From Cristatella mucedo (taxonomy: Eukaryota; Bryozoa; Phylactolaemata; Cristatellidae): 64,000 bases of DNA. The notes under the pieces were generated by a model. It saw only the letters and a program-made list of their open reading frames with translations. It was not told the origin of the DNA and ran no database searches. The translations under genes and the position numbers were made by a program. The stretch spans positions 2,243,393 to 2,307,392 of the forward strand of contig WPIO01000044.1 of assembly GCA_009760855.2 (NCBI GenBank), read 5' to 3'. The first letter of the stretch is position 1. Each line of letters starts with the position of its first letter. Positions 54,601-62,351 of this stretch are shown one piece after another.

Positions 54601-56678
54601 TGGGCTCTGCCAGCATATCTCCTGTTGAATCAGCTCGAAATCTAGGTGTCATGCTCCAAAGTGACCTCTTGTTAGACGACCACATCAGCTCCACAGTCAA
54701 ATCTGCCTACTTTCAGCTACACAACATAGCTAAAATTCGGGCTTGTTTAGATAAGGATACAACGTCTAATTTGGTCCATGCATTCGCGACATCCCGTCTC
54801 GACTTCTGCAACCTGGCCTACCGGCATGTGCAATCAGGCAATTGCAGCTGGTTCAAAACTCCGCAGCTAGGCTTGTCTGTCGTGAGCTTCACAGTTGCCA
54901 CATTACTCCACTTCTCGCCGACCTGCACTGGCTACCAGTCAAGCAACACATCGACTTCAAGGTTTTGTCGCTCACTTTAAGGTCACTTCATTCTTTGGCT
55001 CCAGCCTATCTCTCAGATCTACTCCCCCACCAGGCCAAGCATAGTACCAGCAGCTTTTCGGAATCCAACAGTCTACCAATACCTCACACAAACCTCAAAT
55101 CCTTTGGAGACTGCGGATTTAGTTCGTATGCTCCCAAAGCCTGGAACTCCCTCCCAACTTGCATCTTAACATCCCCTGACTTGACCACATTTAAAAAGAA
55201 CTTTAAACACACCTATTTAGGACAGCATTTAGTGGATCTCTGATTTGTCCTTCATGTGCTTATTCGTGCTGACACTGTGCATGCTGCCACTAGCCACATT
55301 TGCATGCTGACCCTGTGCATGTCACCCCTAACCATGTTATTCATGTTGTTTATCAAGCTAGATACTACTCACCATTCAATCGTGTTTCCCTTTGCAGCAA
55401 ATGCAAAACCCCTAGAGAGAGAGAGATTAAGTTCTCTGAGGGCGCTTTATAAAGTGCATTATTATTATTATTATCTTGTCGAAGACTGAACGATAATGGA
55501 CTTGTACTAGGCCATGGGTCATAGAAGGCATCTGCTCATAAATAATAATAACCGGTCAGTTGCATAACACCTTAAGACAATGTAATCTCTGTGCAGGCAC
55601 ATAAAGGTCAGTGAAATGCACGGTATCAACCATGCAAAAGCAAAAAATGTATCATGCTTAGGTCAGCACGCTAAAGCAAACTGGAGATGTTCAGGGCTAC
55701 TACTGTGTGTAACCCACAAATGAGTAAAAACCAATGCATAAGCTACCACAATGAAATCGACTCTGGGGCTCCTACCAACAAGGCACATTTTGTGAACACC
55801 AAGTGATCACAGACAGCAACGCATTTACAGCATTAAAAAGCAAGCAGATACAGCAGTGCTCTAGCCATTGCACGACGAATGACCTTAGTTTAAGCCTGTC
55901 AACTCAGTAACAGAGTTAGGCCCTCAGCACAGCAGTTAGGCCCCAATGACCCTTAAAAGCGAAGAGGTGCGAAGGGCTAGCGCCGTAGCATATAAGAGCC
56001 ACTGTTCATTGCTGACTGCACAGAAATAAAACTGACAAGGCAGAACGCCGGCGCTAATGGCGGGAAAGTGGAAGCCGACTCAAACGGTTACATATATATT
56101 TATTACGGACATAAAATGTTTTGGAGGAAAAACAATTTAAGCGCCTGCATGGGCGGTTCAAATGGGCTACGGCGTCAACGTTTAACCAGGTCCTCCACGC
56201 GGCAGCAGAGTGGCCGGTGAGGAGCAAAAACCGCACATCGAGGTGGGTGGGGGCTTCGAGGACTTGTCAATGGCCATTCATTGCGTATCACGTGACCCGG
56301 CCGTAGATAGGTCGACAAGAAATACTTAGCGCGAAAGAACTGCCGTAGCTCAGCACACGTTCTAAGCATATAAGTCACATCGCTGAACCATTCAGATGAC
56401 CATAAACTTCTCCGGAGGGAGCGTTCTCAACCAAAGACGCTAAATTGGGTCACACCGACTTGGCGCGCACCAGAACAAACATGGCGGCCCGCAAGCGCCC
56501 CTAGATGTTGCAGAAATTGACTTACAGTTTCTTCCTCTTTTTCCATTCCTGTCGGCATTTGCGGTACTGCACGATTTATGGCTGCAAAATCTGGAAGGTC
56601 TGGTATTTCTTCGGACCGGTAAACCGGCATAGGCTTGGAGCAATCCAATGCTCTAGCTCGGAACGACAGCTTGCTCAT
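29584..56678 (-). CDS. EPC1: Enhancer of Polycomb (EPC1/EPC2-type), 14 coding exons
   Basis: Exons: 56678-56526, 43872-43570, 43443-43348, 43235-43128, 42956-42889, 39421-39341, 39255-39135, 36748-36503, 36392-36306, 36176-36019, 34570-34412, 34262-33691, 30120-29898, 29665-29584. All borders are GT-AG and all phases agree. The 2457 bases encode 818 residues; human EPC1 has 836. Residues 1-270 are the EPcA (Epl1-like) region, from MSKLSFRARALD to LTIEILEKRY. A basic KPKREYKKRKHK patch is at about 346-357. The DENDPDGRYAFRRK and ...FIGYARRRIGRGGR motifs follow (exons 9-10). The C-terminal third is Ser/Ala-rich and ends TSMEVS, like human VAMEVT. EPC is the scaffold of the nuclear NuA4/TIP60 histone acetyltransferase core. 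Intron 1 spans 12.6 kb. Vertebrate EPC1 and EPC2 are paralogues; this looks like the single invertebrate form. Confidence 0.93.
29898..30120 (-). CDS. EPC1: EPC coding exon 13
   Basis: Residues 719-791, Ala/Ser-rich (ARQPASSTGATPYVVATSDA to GDSLSMSSLV). Acceptor GATTCACCAG and donor GTAAGT. The apparent in-frame TAA just after the exon lies inside the donor of the next intron. Confidence 0.8.
30262..30385 (+). mobile_element. SINE1 copy, partial
   Basis: It keeps CAGGTCCGTGGGTTCGCATGC (B-box region) and CTGTCTATTGCAAGCGACTGTGAT from the body. The tail is lost. It lies in EPC intron 12. Confidence 0.5.
30386..33149. other. EPC intron 12, mainly unique sequence
   Basis: Apart from a (GA)n run near 31063-31080 and a CA-rich stretch near 32995-33030, nothing is recognisable on either strand. 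Confidence 0.45.
33150..33282 (+). mobile_element. SINE1 copy, diverged
   Basis: CGGTCACTGGTTCGAGTCAC (B box) and TCTGCTGCTATAAAAGTGAGGCTGCTGAATCAGC (tail) identify the family. The copy is diverged and lies in EPC intron 12. Confidence 0.6.
33691..34262 (-). CDS. EPC1: EPC coding exon 12
   Basis: Residues 528-717. It begins PLHFWPGATTLDRPLSD and is low-complexity, rich in Ser, Ala and Gln. FVVDSAQAALAVSALTTSG matches the human LDSASAQFAASALVTS segment. Acceptor CGTGCGTTGCAG, donor GTACTG, phase 1. Without splicing the frame would stop at 33638. Confidence 0.85.
34412..34570 (-). CDS. EPC1: EPC coding exon 11
   Basis: Residues 475-526, beginning MLLDRASMEARGSGEPWDTE after the split Arg codon, as in human RVLLDRA. 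It is GC-rich and Ser/Pro-rich toward the end. Donor GTAAGG, phase 2. Confidence 0.88.
34571..36018. other. EPC intron 10
   Basis: No repeat family member or exon was recognised. A minus-strand frame at 35609-35806 has no recognisable motif. Confidence 0.4.
36019..36176 (-). CDS. EPC1: EPC coding exon 10
   Basis: Residues 422-473: DWPWSG, LLRYRYCLTSVARPRPRFIG, YARRRIGRGG. These match human GNWPW, VRYRYCLTTLTVPQRCIGFA and RRRVGRGGR. Acceptor CTCTGCTTCGTAG, donor GTAAGT, phase 2. Confidence 0.95.
36306..36392 (-). CDS. EPC1: EPC coding exon 9
   Basis: Residues 393-421, DLSGSDQDDENDPDGRYAFR then RKKFCSYQA. The DNDPDG.(F/Y)AFRRK motif is characteristic of EPC. Acceptor TGCCACTGCAG, donor GTAATT. 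Confidence 0.94.
36503..36748 (-). CDS. EPC1: EPC coding exon 8
   Basis: Residues 311-392, from PYYDLEIPNCNRFLR through the basic RKPKREYKKRKHK block to the acidic YSSDEERQSP. Acceptor ATCCTACTGTAG, donor GTACGT, phase 0. Confidence 0.88.
37300..37462 (-). mobile_element. LINE family B fragment
   Basis: The plus strand reads GGTAACCAACAGACTTGATCTC and AACCAAGAGAAAGTGAGCAG, the reverse complement of the family segment upstream of the 3' end. It lies in EPC intron 7. Confidence 0.7.
37463..39134. other. EPC intron 7, nothing recognised
   Basis: Single-copy-looking AT-rich DNA. I see no exon or repeat with support. Confidence 0.4.
39135..39255 (-). CDS. EPC1: EPC coding exon 7
   Basis: Residues 271-310, YQMEDFCGQHLTYAESQKTT to VTAPKVPN. 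The Arg270 codon AG|G joins exon 6 and restores EKRYQM. Acceptor CCTATTGAAG has a poor pyrimidine tract but the phase fits uniquely. Confidence 0.85.
39341..39421 (-). CDS. EPC1: EPC coding exon 6
   Basis: Residues 244-269: SILEMIKKREKCKKELLQLT then IEILEK. It continues the helical EPcA region. Acceptor TTTGTAG, donor GTACGT, phase 2. Confidence 0.94.
39611..39688. repeat. (AC)39 dinucleotide microsatellite
   Basis: An uninterrupted AC run of 78 bases. On the coding strand of EPC it is (GT)n, about 190 bases upstream of the exon 6 acceptor. Confidence 0.97.
39738..39852 (+). mobile_element. SINE1 copy, 3' truncated
   Basis: The head and B box are recognisable (CACGATTCTGGTCGTGGGTTGGAGTCCTGGAG) and the copy ends CTCTTCTGCTGCTATAT. 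A second SINE1 begins immediately after it. Confidence 0.6.
39858..40020 (+). mobile_element. SINE1 copy, full length
   Basis: The best SINE1 in the window: GTGAGCCGTAATGGCTCACTAGGTAAGGCGG at the head, GTGGGCTCGAATCCTGC (B box), the body GGTGGTGATAGCCGGAAAGGC and the tail GCTATACAAAAGAGGCTGTTAAATCAGC, then (ATTT)n. Pol III A- and B-box spacing fits a tRNA-derived origin. Confidence 0.9.
40170..41035 (+). pseudogene. Tc1/mariner transposase remnant
   Basis: A decayed coding region starts with the helix-turn-helix end (DGSPHTGRPKANKKGK at about 40328). It ends with a C-terminal block reading SITPETCSQSVDSKPRR at about 40915-40965, which matches the W..I.PE...L..SMPRR end of Tc1 transposases. 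Stops and shifts are frequent between. The catalytic residues were not all located. Confidence 0.55.
41800..42065 (+). mobile_element. LINE family B 3' end
   Basis: Starts in the coding end (CCGCTGCCGACTATGGCCCATC) and covers CACTTTCTCTTTGTTGCGTGAG, GCTGTGAGTGCGCTATATAAC and GGAGTCACAGACGGAGATAC. It lies in EPC intron 5. Confidence 0.85.
42145..42185. repeat. (AT)n simple repeat
   Basis: ATATATAATATATATATATAT in EPC intron 5, flanked by two GATATA-rich copies. Confidence 0.8.
42889..42956 (-). CDS. EPC1: EPC coding exon 5
   Basis: Residues 221-242 plus two bases of Val243: NRKNDEASYEKMLKLRRDL. Acceptor CTTTACAG, donor GTAAGT, phase 2. Confidence 0.94.
43128..43235 (-). CDS. EPC1: EPC coding exon 4
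   Basis: Residues 185-220, ALIPQVKSEKRDG then NNPYVAFRRRTEKMQTRK. The NPYVAFRRRTEKMQTRK block is nearly invariant in animal EPC proteins. Donor GTTAGT. Confidence 0.94.
43348..43443 (-). CDS. EPC1: EPC coding exon 3
   Basis: Residues 153-184, VVSLQEAKLLLKQDDDL then VYDYWLNKKLRM. It matches human PVSLQEAKLLLKEDDELI..VYEYWIKKRK. Acceptor ATTTTCAG, donor GTAAGC. Confidence 0.94.
43570..43872 (-). CDS. EPC1: EPC coding exon 2
   Basis: Residues 52-152, from EHHLQRALSAQQVYG to DRLEKGSGQQ. It includes the family's IPDYDMDSGDEVWLN acidic block and FEEMMDRLEKGSG. Acceptor TTTGTGCAG, donor GTAGCT, phase 0 on both sides. Confidence 0.95.
44400..45470 (-). pseudogene. Tc1/mariner transposase remnant
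   Basis: On the minus strand, one block reads NRGYLYPVLKYGDGSVLVWS then CFSAS, matching the P..K.GGGS.MVWGCF motif of Tc1 transposases (44825-44900). Further 3', PPDLSAL and a shifted EHMWD-like segment match the P.LNPIE..W region containing the last catalytic acid. Several shifts are visible. It lies inside EPC intron 1. Confidence 0.6.
46265..46345 (-). mobile_element. LINE family A 3' end
   Basis: The plus strand reads AATAATAATAAC then TTGATAAAGCGCCCTCAGAG and CTCTTTCTAGGCGCTTTACA, the reverse complement of the LINE A terminus and its (ATT)n tail. Confidence 0.8.
47005..47345 (-). mobile_element. LINE family B fragment
   Basis: AATGTAATGTATCTCCGGC, AACAGACTTTATCTCATGCAG and TTCCACAGTCTACGACCTGCAG on the plus strand give the reverse of the LINE B 3' end. 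It is collinear with 14079-14423. The body may extend to about 47530 in degraded form. Confidence 0.8.
47708..47850 (-). mobile_element. SINE1 copy
   Basis: On the minus strand: CGTGGGTTCGAATCCTTCGG (B box), GGCGATCCTTCATTGC, and a GGCTCTTATGTTGCTATATAAAAGAGGCTGTT tail. Confidence 0.8.
47880..48090 (-). mobile_element. LINE family A, internal RT fragment
   Basis: The minus strand reads ATDKLNAYLVDIRSWMSADL then LKLNDDKTELLLIGYPKR, the reverse-transcriptase region after the catalytic core (the LNDDKT.LL segment). Confidence 0.85.
48430..48740 (+). mobile_element. LINE family A, RT core fragment
   Basis: The sequence encodes LIDLSAAFDTID (the Asp-containing RT block), then ALQWFRAQLSGRLQSVDVN and YRVSQGSMFGQLLF (the QGS.LGPLLF block) with frameshifts. 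The order matches CR1/L2 reverse transcriptases. Confidence 0.85.
48890..49045 (+). pseudogene. Tc1/mariner transposase fragment
   Basis: One frame reads WQQDNDPKHTLRKYFLTNP then VQWLSQLPNLNPI. This is the catalytic QQDNDPKHTS..W.SQSPDLNPIE signature of Tc1 elements. It is cut off by the following LINE A tail. Confidence 0.8.
49036..49135 (+). mobile_element. LINE family A 3' end
   Basis: GCAAAGTGCCTATACAGAGG, GTTCTCAGAGGGTGCTATATC and an (ATT)n tail. It directly abuts the Tc1 fragment. Confidence 0.7.
49136..50624. other. EPC intron 1, nothing recognised
   Basis: No exon or known repeat recognised; AT-rich DNA with short T-rich runs near 49550-49640. Confidence 0.4.
50625..50768 (-). mobile_element. 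SINE1 copy
   Basis: On the minus strand: CGTGGTAGCCCCATGAGGTAAAG (A-box region), GTGGGTTCGAATCCCGTGG (B box), GGTGATAGCCGTTAGGGCGC and TACAAATGAGGTGGTTAAATCAGC. Confidence 0.82.
51251..51410 (+). mobile_element. SINE2 copy
   Basis: Head GGTCCAGTGTTTAAGGTGCTTG, then a middle with AAGGTTTGG, and a tail AGACTAAGTTCTCTTACGGCGCTACACAAATG, ending in (AT)n. Confidence 0.75.
51411..52914. other. EPC intron 1, nothing recognised
   Basis: No exon with credible splice sites and no family member was identified here. Confidence 0.35.
52915..53235 (-). mobile_element. LINE family B fragment, diverged
   Basis: The plus strand carries CCACGAAGCCATACAGACTAAG, GTTACCAACAGGCCTCATCTC and AGTGAGTAGCATGAAAGTAA, diverged from but collinear with the reverse of the LINE B 3' end. 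Confidence 0.65.
54490..55475 (+). mobile_element. LINE family A, 3' portion, best copy
   Basis: The coding part reads MAANFLKLNDDKTNLLVMGQ, ESARNLGVMLQSDLLLDDHI, LVHAFATSRLDFCN, then after a small deletion and frameshift QNSAARLVCRELHSCHITPL and APKAWNSLPTCILTSPDL. The C-terminus is open to a stop near 55243. The 3' end has GAGAGATTAAGTTCTCTGAGGGC and GCTTTATAAAGTGC followed by (ATT)n. It lies in EPC intron 1, opposite in orientation to the gene. Confidence 0.9.
56526..56678 (-). CDS. EPC1: EPC coding exon 1
   Basis: Residues 1-51. It starts MSKLSFRARALDCSKPMPVY and ends PTGMEKEEET at a GTAAGT donor, phase 0. The ATG is preceded by A at -3. Confidence 0.95.
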
Positions 56679-57114
56679 TTTCGCTGGCCTAGATTTACGC
56701 CGCCGTCTGGCCCTTCGTCAACTGTCGCGTACGGTACGCTAACGTTACCAGTTCGTACTGAGATTGTAGTACGCGGTTGTTGAAGTTACATAGTAACACA
56801 TGGCGTAATCCCAGGTCTTCACGACTATCCCAGGTAGGTGTTTATTACGTCCATCTTTCAAATTTTGAAGTATCCGTTCGGCATCATGGCGGAGGCCTCT
56901 GTGGTGGGGGTGCCCGGGCGGTCAATCCCATAATTCTAGGAGCCCGGTGTGGCCATGCGCTGAATCTTTTCCGGTTACCGGCTCCGGCTGTGCCATTGGG
57001 CGTCTGCCTCTGGAATACCAGTCGTCGGCATATTGGACCTAGCTTGCGTGGGAGCTAAGAAGGCGACCTGATTACTGCGTCGCCCATCGTAAGCTGACCA
57101 AGTACTGATTTCAG
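56679..57114. promoter_or_regulatory. possible bidirectional promoter and 5' exon region
   Basis: The sequence upstream of the EPC start is relatively GC-rich. On the plus strand it ends at TTTCAG|GTGAGA (donor after 57114), a near-perfect splice donor with no long frame before it, as expected for an untranslated first exon. A short ATGGCGGAGG frame at 56886 closes within 16 codons. The arrangement suggests transcription in both directions. No TATA box is evident. Confidence 0.4.
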
Positions 57115-57741
57115 GTGAGAACCGCTACGCGGTATCTCGTGTCGTCGCACACGCGAGCTGCTTCAAGTAGGAGTCCTTTGCGACCCCCGGGTTTCCGCGA
57201 CCAGACCAGTCGCCGCGTAAGCACGACAGATCCATGTCCCGAGCCGGAGTGAATATGTTTGTGGATTTAATTGCATGGGATCGACTAATTTTCTGAAAGC
57301 CATGTGTTGCACACATTGCTAGCCTCTCGCTGTTATCTTTGTTCGGCCAACTGCATGACAGAACGACGACAGTCGTTCGCAGTTCGCTTCGCGCATTTTT
57401 TAAGAATGCGATTAAAAGAGATCTAATATAAAAAATTGGTTTAAGATTTTGTCTCCACCCCATTATGGCTGCACTTTAATTTTGGTAGCCGCTTACCACC
57501 AGACCTTCATTAAGTCTGTCTGTAACGTTGATAATGTGTCTGCAGGATCCACTTTTCGCCAGCCATGGGTGGGCAAACTGTTTACGCTCTTTTGTTTAAA
57601 CGAGGCATGCGATCAATTGTATTCACCGTTGCCACGAGAGTAACGCCAGCTGGGTGCTGACCACACACACACTCACGAACGTCCCCCACCCAGTGGCTCA
57701 TGCGTGCTGCAAATCTAGGCTTTTATCGTTATGTTGATGGC

Positions 57742-57940
57742 ACACAGGTAATAATAAGAATGATAATAATACACTTGATAAAGCGCCCTCAGAGAAATCA
57801 ATCTCTTTCTAGGCGCTTTACATTTGCTGCAAAGGAAACACGATCGAATGGTGAGTGGTATCATGCTTGATAAACAACAGGAATAACATGGTTACGGATG
57901 ACATGCACAGGATCAGTATGCAAGTGGTACTTGTGCTTTG
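57742..57940 (-). mobile_element. LINE family A 3' end
   Basis: The plus strand reads AATAATACACTTGATAAAGCG, CCCTCAGAGAAATCAATCTC and TTTCTAGGCGCTTTACATTT, then the family 3' UTR in reverse. Confidence 0.82.
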
Positions 57941-57954
57941 ATCTCTTTAAGTCA

Positions 57955-58600
57955 ATAGTCAAGTCATCCTACTTTCAGATACATTGCAACAATTCGGGTC
58001 TGCTTCCACAGGAATACCAAATCCAAGATGGTCCATGCATTTGTGACATCCCATCTTGACTTATGTAACTCACTGCTTGCCGATCTTCCGATCTGTGTAA
58101 TAAGGCAAAACTCTGCAGCCAGGCTTGTCTGTTGTGAGCATCACAGTTGGCACATTACACACACTTCTAAATGGCTTGCACTTGCTCACCATCAATTGGT
58201 GCATCGACTTAAAGGTTTTGTCACTCACTTTTAGGTTCCTCATCCTTGTGGTCCAGTCTATCTATCCAAACTATTTCCCAACCAGGCCAGGCATTATACC
58301 GTCTGCTCTCTGATTCGAGTCGTTTAGCTGTGCCTCGTACCAACTTCAAATCCTTTGGAGACAATGATCCCCATGCCTGGAGCTCACTACCGACTTCCAC
58401 ACCCTCTGACTTGACGGCCTGTAATTAGAAGCTAAAAGCTTACCCGTTCTTCACCGAGTTTGCTGGGTACGTGTGACTGATCCTTTGTGTGCTTACTCGA
58501 TCCTTCACTAGGCATTTTATCAATAAACACTTGACATGTTTCCTTTACAGCACATGTAAAGTGCCTAGAAAGATATTTAGTTTTTTTAGGGGGGCCATAT
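57955..58600 (+). mobile_element. LINE family A copy, degraded
   Basis: MVHAFVTSHLDLCNSLLADL and QNSAARLVC mark the RT C-terminus. The 3' end (TGTAAAGTGCCTAGAAAGA) is at 58553. It follows a second LINE A fragment in the opposite orientation. Confidence 0.75.
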
Positions 58601-59714
58601 GCATTTTTTCATTTTGCTATTGGTATTACTTGCGTGCACGTTCGCAGGTCTGCTTTGTGTATTGGATCACTTGTTAAGGCTGCTGTTTACTTGTGGCAGA
58701 AGGCTGCTTGCTGTGAGGTACTTACTCACCTGGTGGGCTCTAATGCTGCGAGTTGCCTGTACAGATGGCCGCAATCGACTTTAACATCAAGGAAATTCGA
58801 GCATATAGATTCTCTAAATTAGACTCAAGGTGACCATCAACTGTACACCTCAATGGCGGTCAGTGGAACTTGCTTTCTAAGATCTGAGGTGGGTAAACCC
58901 CTACTCTTCAAGCAAATGCCATCCTCGGAAACCCAACAAGATGCCTTGGGGTAGGGCAAGCGTTTTTGCAGAGCTATCACAAAGCAGCATTCAGTCTGAC
59001 GAGCTGCTGAAGTTGAGAATGAGATGTAGGTATTATGAGAGACACAGTGAGTTATCAGGCTCTTCGGATGCCCGGCATGCTCCGGCTTGCCTCGAACTTC
59101 CGGTGGGTCGAGTTGCATCGGTCTGTTGGGCTGCTTGGCCTCGACCTCGGGAGTGGCTGTGTGCTTGCTTCGAAACTCTTTTGTCGCACCGAAAGCTGGA
59201 CTGAGCGAGACAGCTGGGACCCTAGGATATGTATTGCTGAGGCACTAGAGCATGGCTCGGTTGGAGCCTCAGCTCGTGCACCCATCAGCTACCTCCTCGG
59301 TGCTCCTCTGGGGTGTGACCCAGGAGAAGTGTTAGCCAATCGTTTGTGGCCTTTACGACAGACTCTTTGCACTGGTTGAAAAAACAACATCCAGGAAAAG
59401 AGAGAGCACCTGCTCGGTGCTGTCCTGGGCGAGTGGTCAATGGGTATGGCTATCGCTGGTAGGGCACAGCTAGCTCTCTTGGGCAGCCGATCTTGGCTTG
59501 GTACCGTAAGCTCTGGCTCTGCCGAAAGTGTCGTGCATCGAGGTTTGAGCCCTGGCCATGCTGCTGGTGGCTGGCGATTGTGACGTGTGCTCGAGTTGTT
59601 GATGGACGTCCTTGACTCCCGTGCCGCTTGCAAAGCCTTGCCAGGGGGTGGGCGTGGAGAAAGGAGACTTGCCAGTGCTTTCTCGGGCAATCATGAAAGA
59701 GTGAAGCAAAGTTC
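58601..59714. other. unrecognised stretch
   Basis: No family member or exon was identified. Overlapping frames on both strands at about 58940-59700 are GC-rich but carry no recognisable motif. Confidence 0.35.
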
Positions 59715-60178
59715 TTACGCTGACCCACAAGGCTTGGCTCCTTCGTACCTAGCTGAACTGCTGCATCAGTTTCAGCCTGTTTGCGCCCTCAGGTCCTGTG
59801 TGGACAATAAATTAGCTGTCCCATTCCTCCGCTTAAAGACAGTTGGCGACAGAAGCTTTAGCTCTGCAGGTCCTAGACTGTGGAACTCGCTTTCACAGTT
59901 CTTACGCAACGACAACTACTCTCCTGCTGCCGACTATGGCTCATCCTTTTCAGCGGTCCTGAGCTGCTGCTTCTATGCTACTCACTACCTCAACTGGTCT
60001 CCTGACTCTGCTTTGCTTCCCACTTTCTCTTTGTTGCGTGAGACGAAGTCTGTTGGCTACTGAATGCGTACCGAAAGCCGCTTAGGCTGTGAGTGCGCTA
60101 TACAAAACTCTCCTGCGTAACACCCACATGGTCTTTAAGACTTTGTGGAGTTACTGACGGAGATACAAAACAAATAAA
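59715..60178 (+). mobile_element. LINE family B, 3' portion, best copy
   Basis: The coding end reads GLAPSYLAELLHQFQPVCAL, VPFLRLKTVGDRSFSSAGPR, LWNSLSQFLRNDNYS and LLPTFSLLRETKSVGY, then a stop. This is a C-terminal reverse-transcriptase pattern of the CR1/L2 type and distinct from family A. The 3' end has GTGAGTGCGCTATACAAAACTC and GGAGTTACTGACGGAGATAC, with an AAATAAATAAA tail. Confidence 0.87.
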
Positions 60179-60199
60179 TAAAAAATTATGATCACCGTC

Positions 60200-60222
60200 A
60201 TGCTGCTGCTGCTGCTGCTCTG
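60200..60222. repeat. (CTG)n simple repeat
   Basis: TGCTGCTGCTGCTGCTGCTC, about seven triplets. Confidence 0.85.
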
Positions 60223-61060
60223 GCGATTCTCTAAATGAAGCCGATTCGTGCTTTGGGCATTCGTGCTTCCGGTTACCTCCCCCTACCCGGAAGGGGAAGG
60301 GGCTCGGTGGCACGCGATGCTGGAGGCGAAAGGCGGAAGAGCACTGTGGCTATGGTTTGCTGCGTCCGTAAGCAGGTCAGTAAGTCATCTCTGTTGTGGC
60401 AGTGGACTGCTAACCGTGCACTAGCACGCCCTCGCCTATGCTCGGTATCTTGCATCCTTGCGCCCAGCGCACTCACGCTCTGTAGAGTTAGAAAGGCCAG
60501 CTCATGGGGCAAATGAGAGAACAGAAGCGGCCGTTGCAAGCCAATGTAAGCTCCTCAAAGAAGAGAATGTCCACGTGTCGGCAGAAGTATGCATCTAGGC
60601 ATGACCAAGATCCTGGGAGTAGCCAGGATTGAACCAAGGGGGCCAGACCATGTTCTTGTCAGGGTTAGCCAATCGCAGGAACCTGAAGGGCATGCCAGCA
60701 TCCCCACGAGTAGTGTGAAAAACATGCAGAGTTACTTGTTTGGAAGTTTCAAGTGGCCTTGGAAATAGTTGCAGTCTTTGAAAGATAGCTTTTGCTAGCT
60801 CAGTCGGGACATGAGTTTTTGGATGTACGAAAGGCCCCCCTCAAAAAATGCATCTCGACGACTGTGCTGGCCACTTCTACAGGAATCATTGAAGTTCGAA
60901 GCATTCTATTTTATACATGCCTATGCTAGACCAAACCTGGTTCTTCTCTAAAGAAGAAATCGATAATTCAGCTGGGGCCAGAAACCTGCTACGTTTCCTG
61001 ATGAAAAAAGAGCCGTGTGATCTTATAAGACTACTACTACTAATAGTAATAATACATTTG
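60223..61060. other. unrecognised stretch
   Basis: A palindrome-like CCCCCTACCCGGAAGGGGAAGGGG at 60279-60302 is the only structure I noticed. Confidence 0.35.
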
Positions 61061-61061
61061 T

Positions 61062-62190
61062 ATAGCATCCTTACAATTGATCACAAAGTCCTTCTTGAGG
61101 ACCTCACATCTTGCCTGAGCACTATCATCACTGTATTGCAATGGTTCAGAACCTGTCTCAGTGGGAGTCTCCAGTGAGAGTATTGATGTGAACGGACAAA
61201 GGTCATCTGAAGAACTGCTGAACTGGTGAGCCGTGATGGTGCACTAGGTAAGGCGGTTGCTTTTCACGACCTCGGTCCCGATGTCGTGGGTTTGAATCCT
61301 GCGGTGGGCGATCCCTTATCGCCACTGCCAGCGGTTGTGATAGCCGTTAGGCTCTTCTGTCGCTATACAAAAGAGGCTATTACCTCAGCCAGTATTATAT
61401 TAAAAATTATATTATTAAATTGAACTACAGGGTACCTCAGGGCTCTTGCTCGGTCTGCATCTTTTCTCAGTTTATACCCTCCCTCTTGACGTGATCGCAA
61501 AACACAATGTAGGCTTTTACTTCTATGCAAAATGCACTCAGTTGTCCATTTGCTTTGATCCCTCCCAGTCTTCTAGCAGGTCGAATTCTCTGCCTATCTT
61601 TGGTGCATGTATTGCTGACATCCCAAAATGGATGGCAGCAAACTTTCTCAAATTAAAGAACGACGAAATCAACATACTAGTTATGGAAAAACCAAGTGTG
61701 ACTCTGAAACTTAAAAGATTATCACTAAAAAATTGGCTCTGCCAGCATATTTCTTGTTGCATTTGCACGTAATATAGTTTTCCTATTCCAAAGTGATCTT
61801 TCACTAGATGGACACTTCACTTCCATAGTCAAGTCTGGCTACTTTCAGCTGCACAATATTGCTACAATTTAGGCTTGCTTAGTCAGGGACACTACATTCA
61901 AATTGGTCCATTCATTTGTAATATCTCGGCTACTGTAAGTCACTGCCTGCTGGTCTACCAGCCTTTGCAATCAGGGGTTTACAGCTGGTGCAAAACTGCA
62001 GCTAGACTTGTCTGTCATGTGCATTGCAGTTGCCACATCACACCACTTCTCACCGACCTGCACTGGGCCCCAAGCAAGCAGCGTAGTGACATCAAGGTTC
62101 TGTCACTTTATTCTTTGGCTCCAGCCTATCAGAACTACTCCCCCACCAGGCCAAGCATCGTACAACCTGCTGTTCTGTTCCTGAAAAGTG
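61062..62190 (+). mobile_element. LINE family A copy, degraded, with nested SINE1
   Basis: Starts in the RT core (TIDHKVLLEDL and LQWFRTCLSGSLQ). A SINE1 interrupts it, after which it continues with YRVPQGS, DDE-like and DKLN-region remnants, then QLVQNCS.. and CHITPLLTDLHW. Many stops are present. It ends at about 62190, before the ANKRD49 acceptor. Confidence 0.75.
61226..61400 (+). mobile_element. SINE1 copy nested in LINE A
   Basis: GTGGTGCACTAGGTAAGGC-type head (GATGGTGCACTAGGTAAGGCGG), GTCGTGGGTTTGAATCCTGCGG (B box), GTGATAGCCGTTAGGCTC and CTATACAAAAGAGGCTATTACC. The LINE coding blocks continue on both sides. Confidence 0.85.
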
Positions 62191-62351
62191 CATTCTCAAA
62201 AAATTGATTGGTTCGTTTGATTACTGGCGAAACCAGTCTTCTGTTTAGAGTGACTAGCTATTATGGATCATTCTGGCAGCTGAGCTGCAAGCTTCTTCTC
62301 ATTAACACCCCTTGGCCTCATTTGTAGGCAGAATCTGCAGTCTACCAATAG

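Noticed and set aside
58940-59700. Overlapping GC-rich frames on both strands
   Set aside because: No motif, no splice-site pattern consistent with a gene, and equal openness on both strands.
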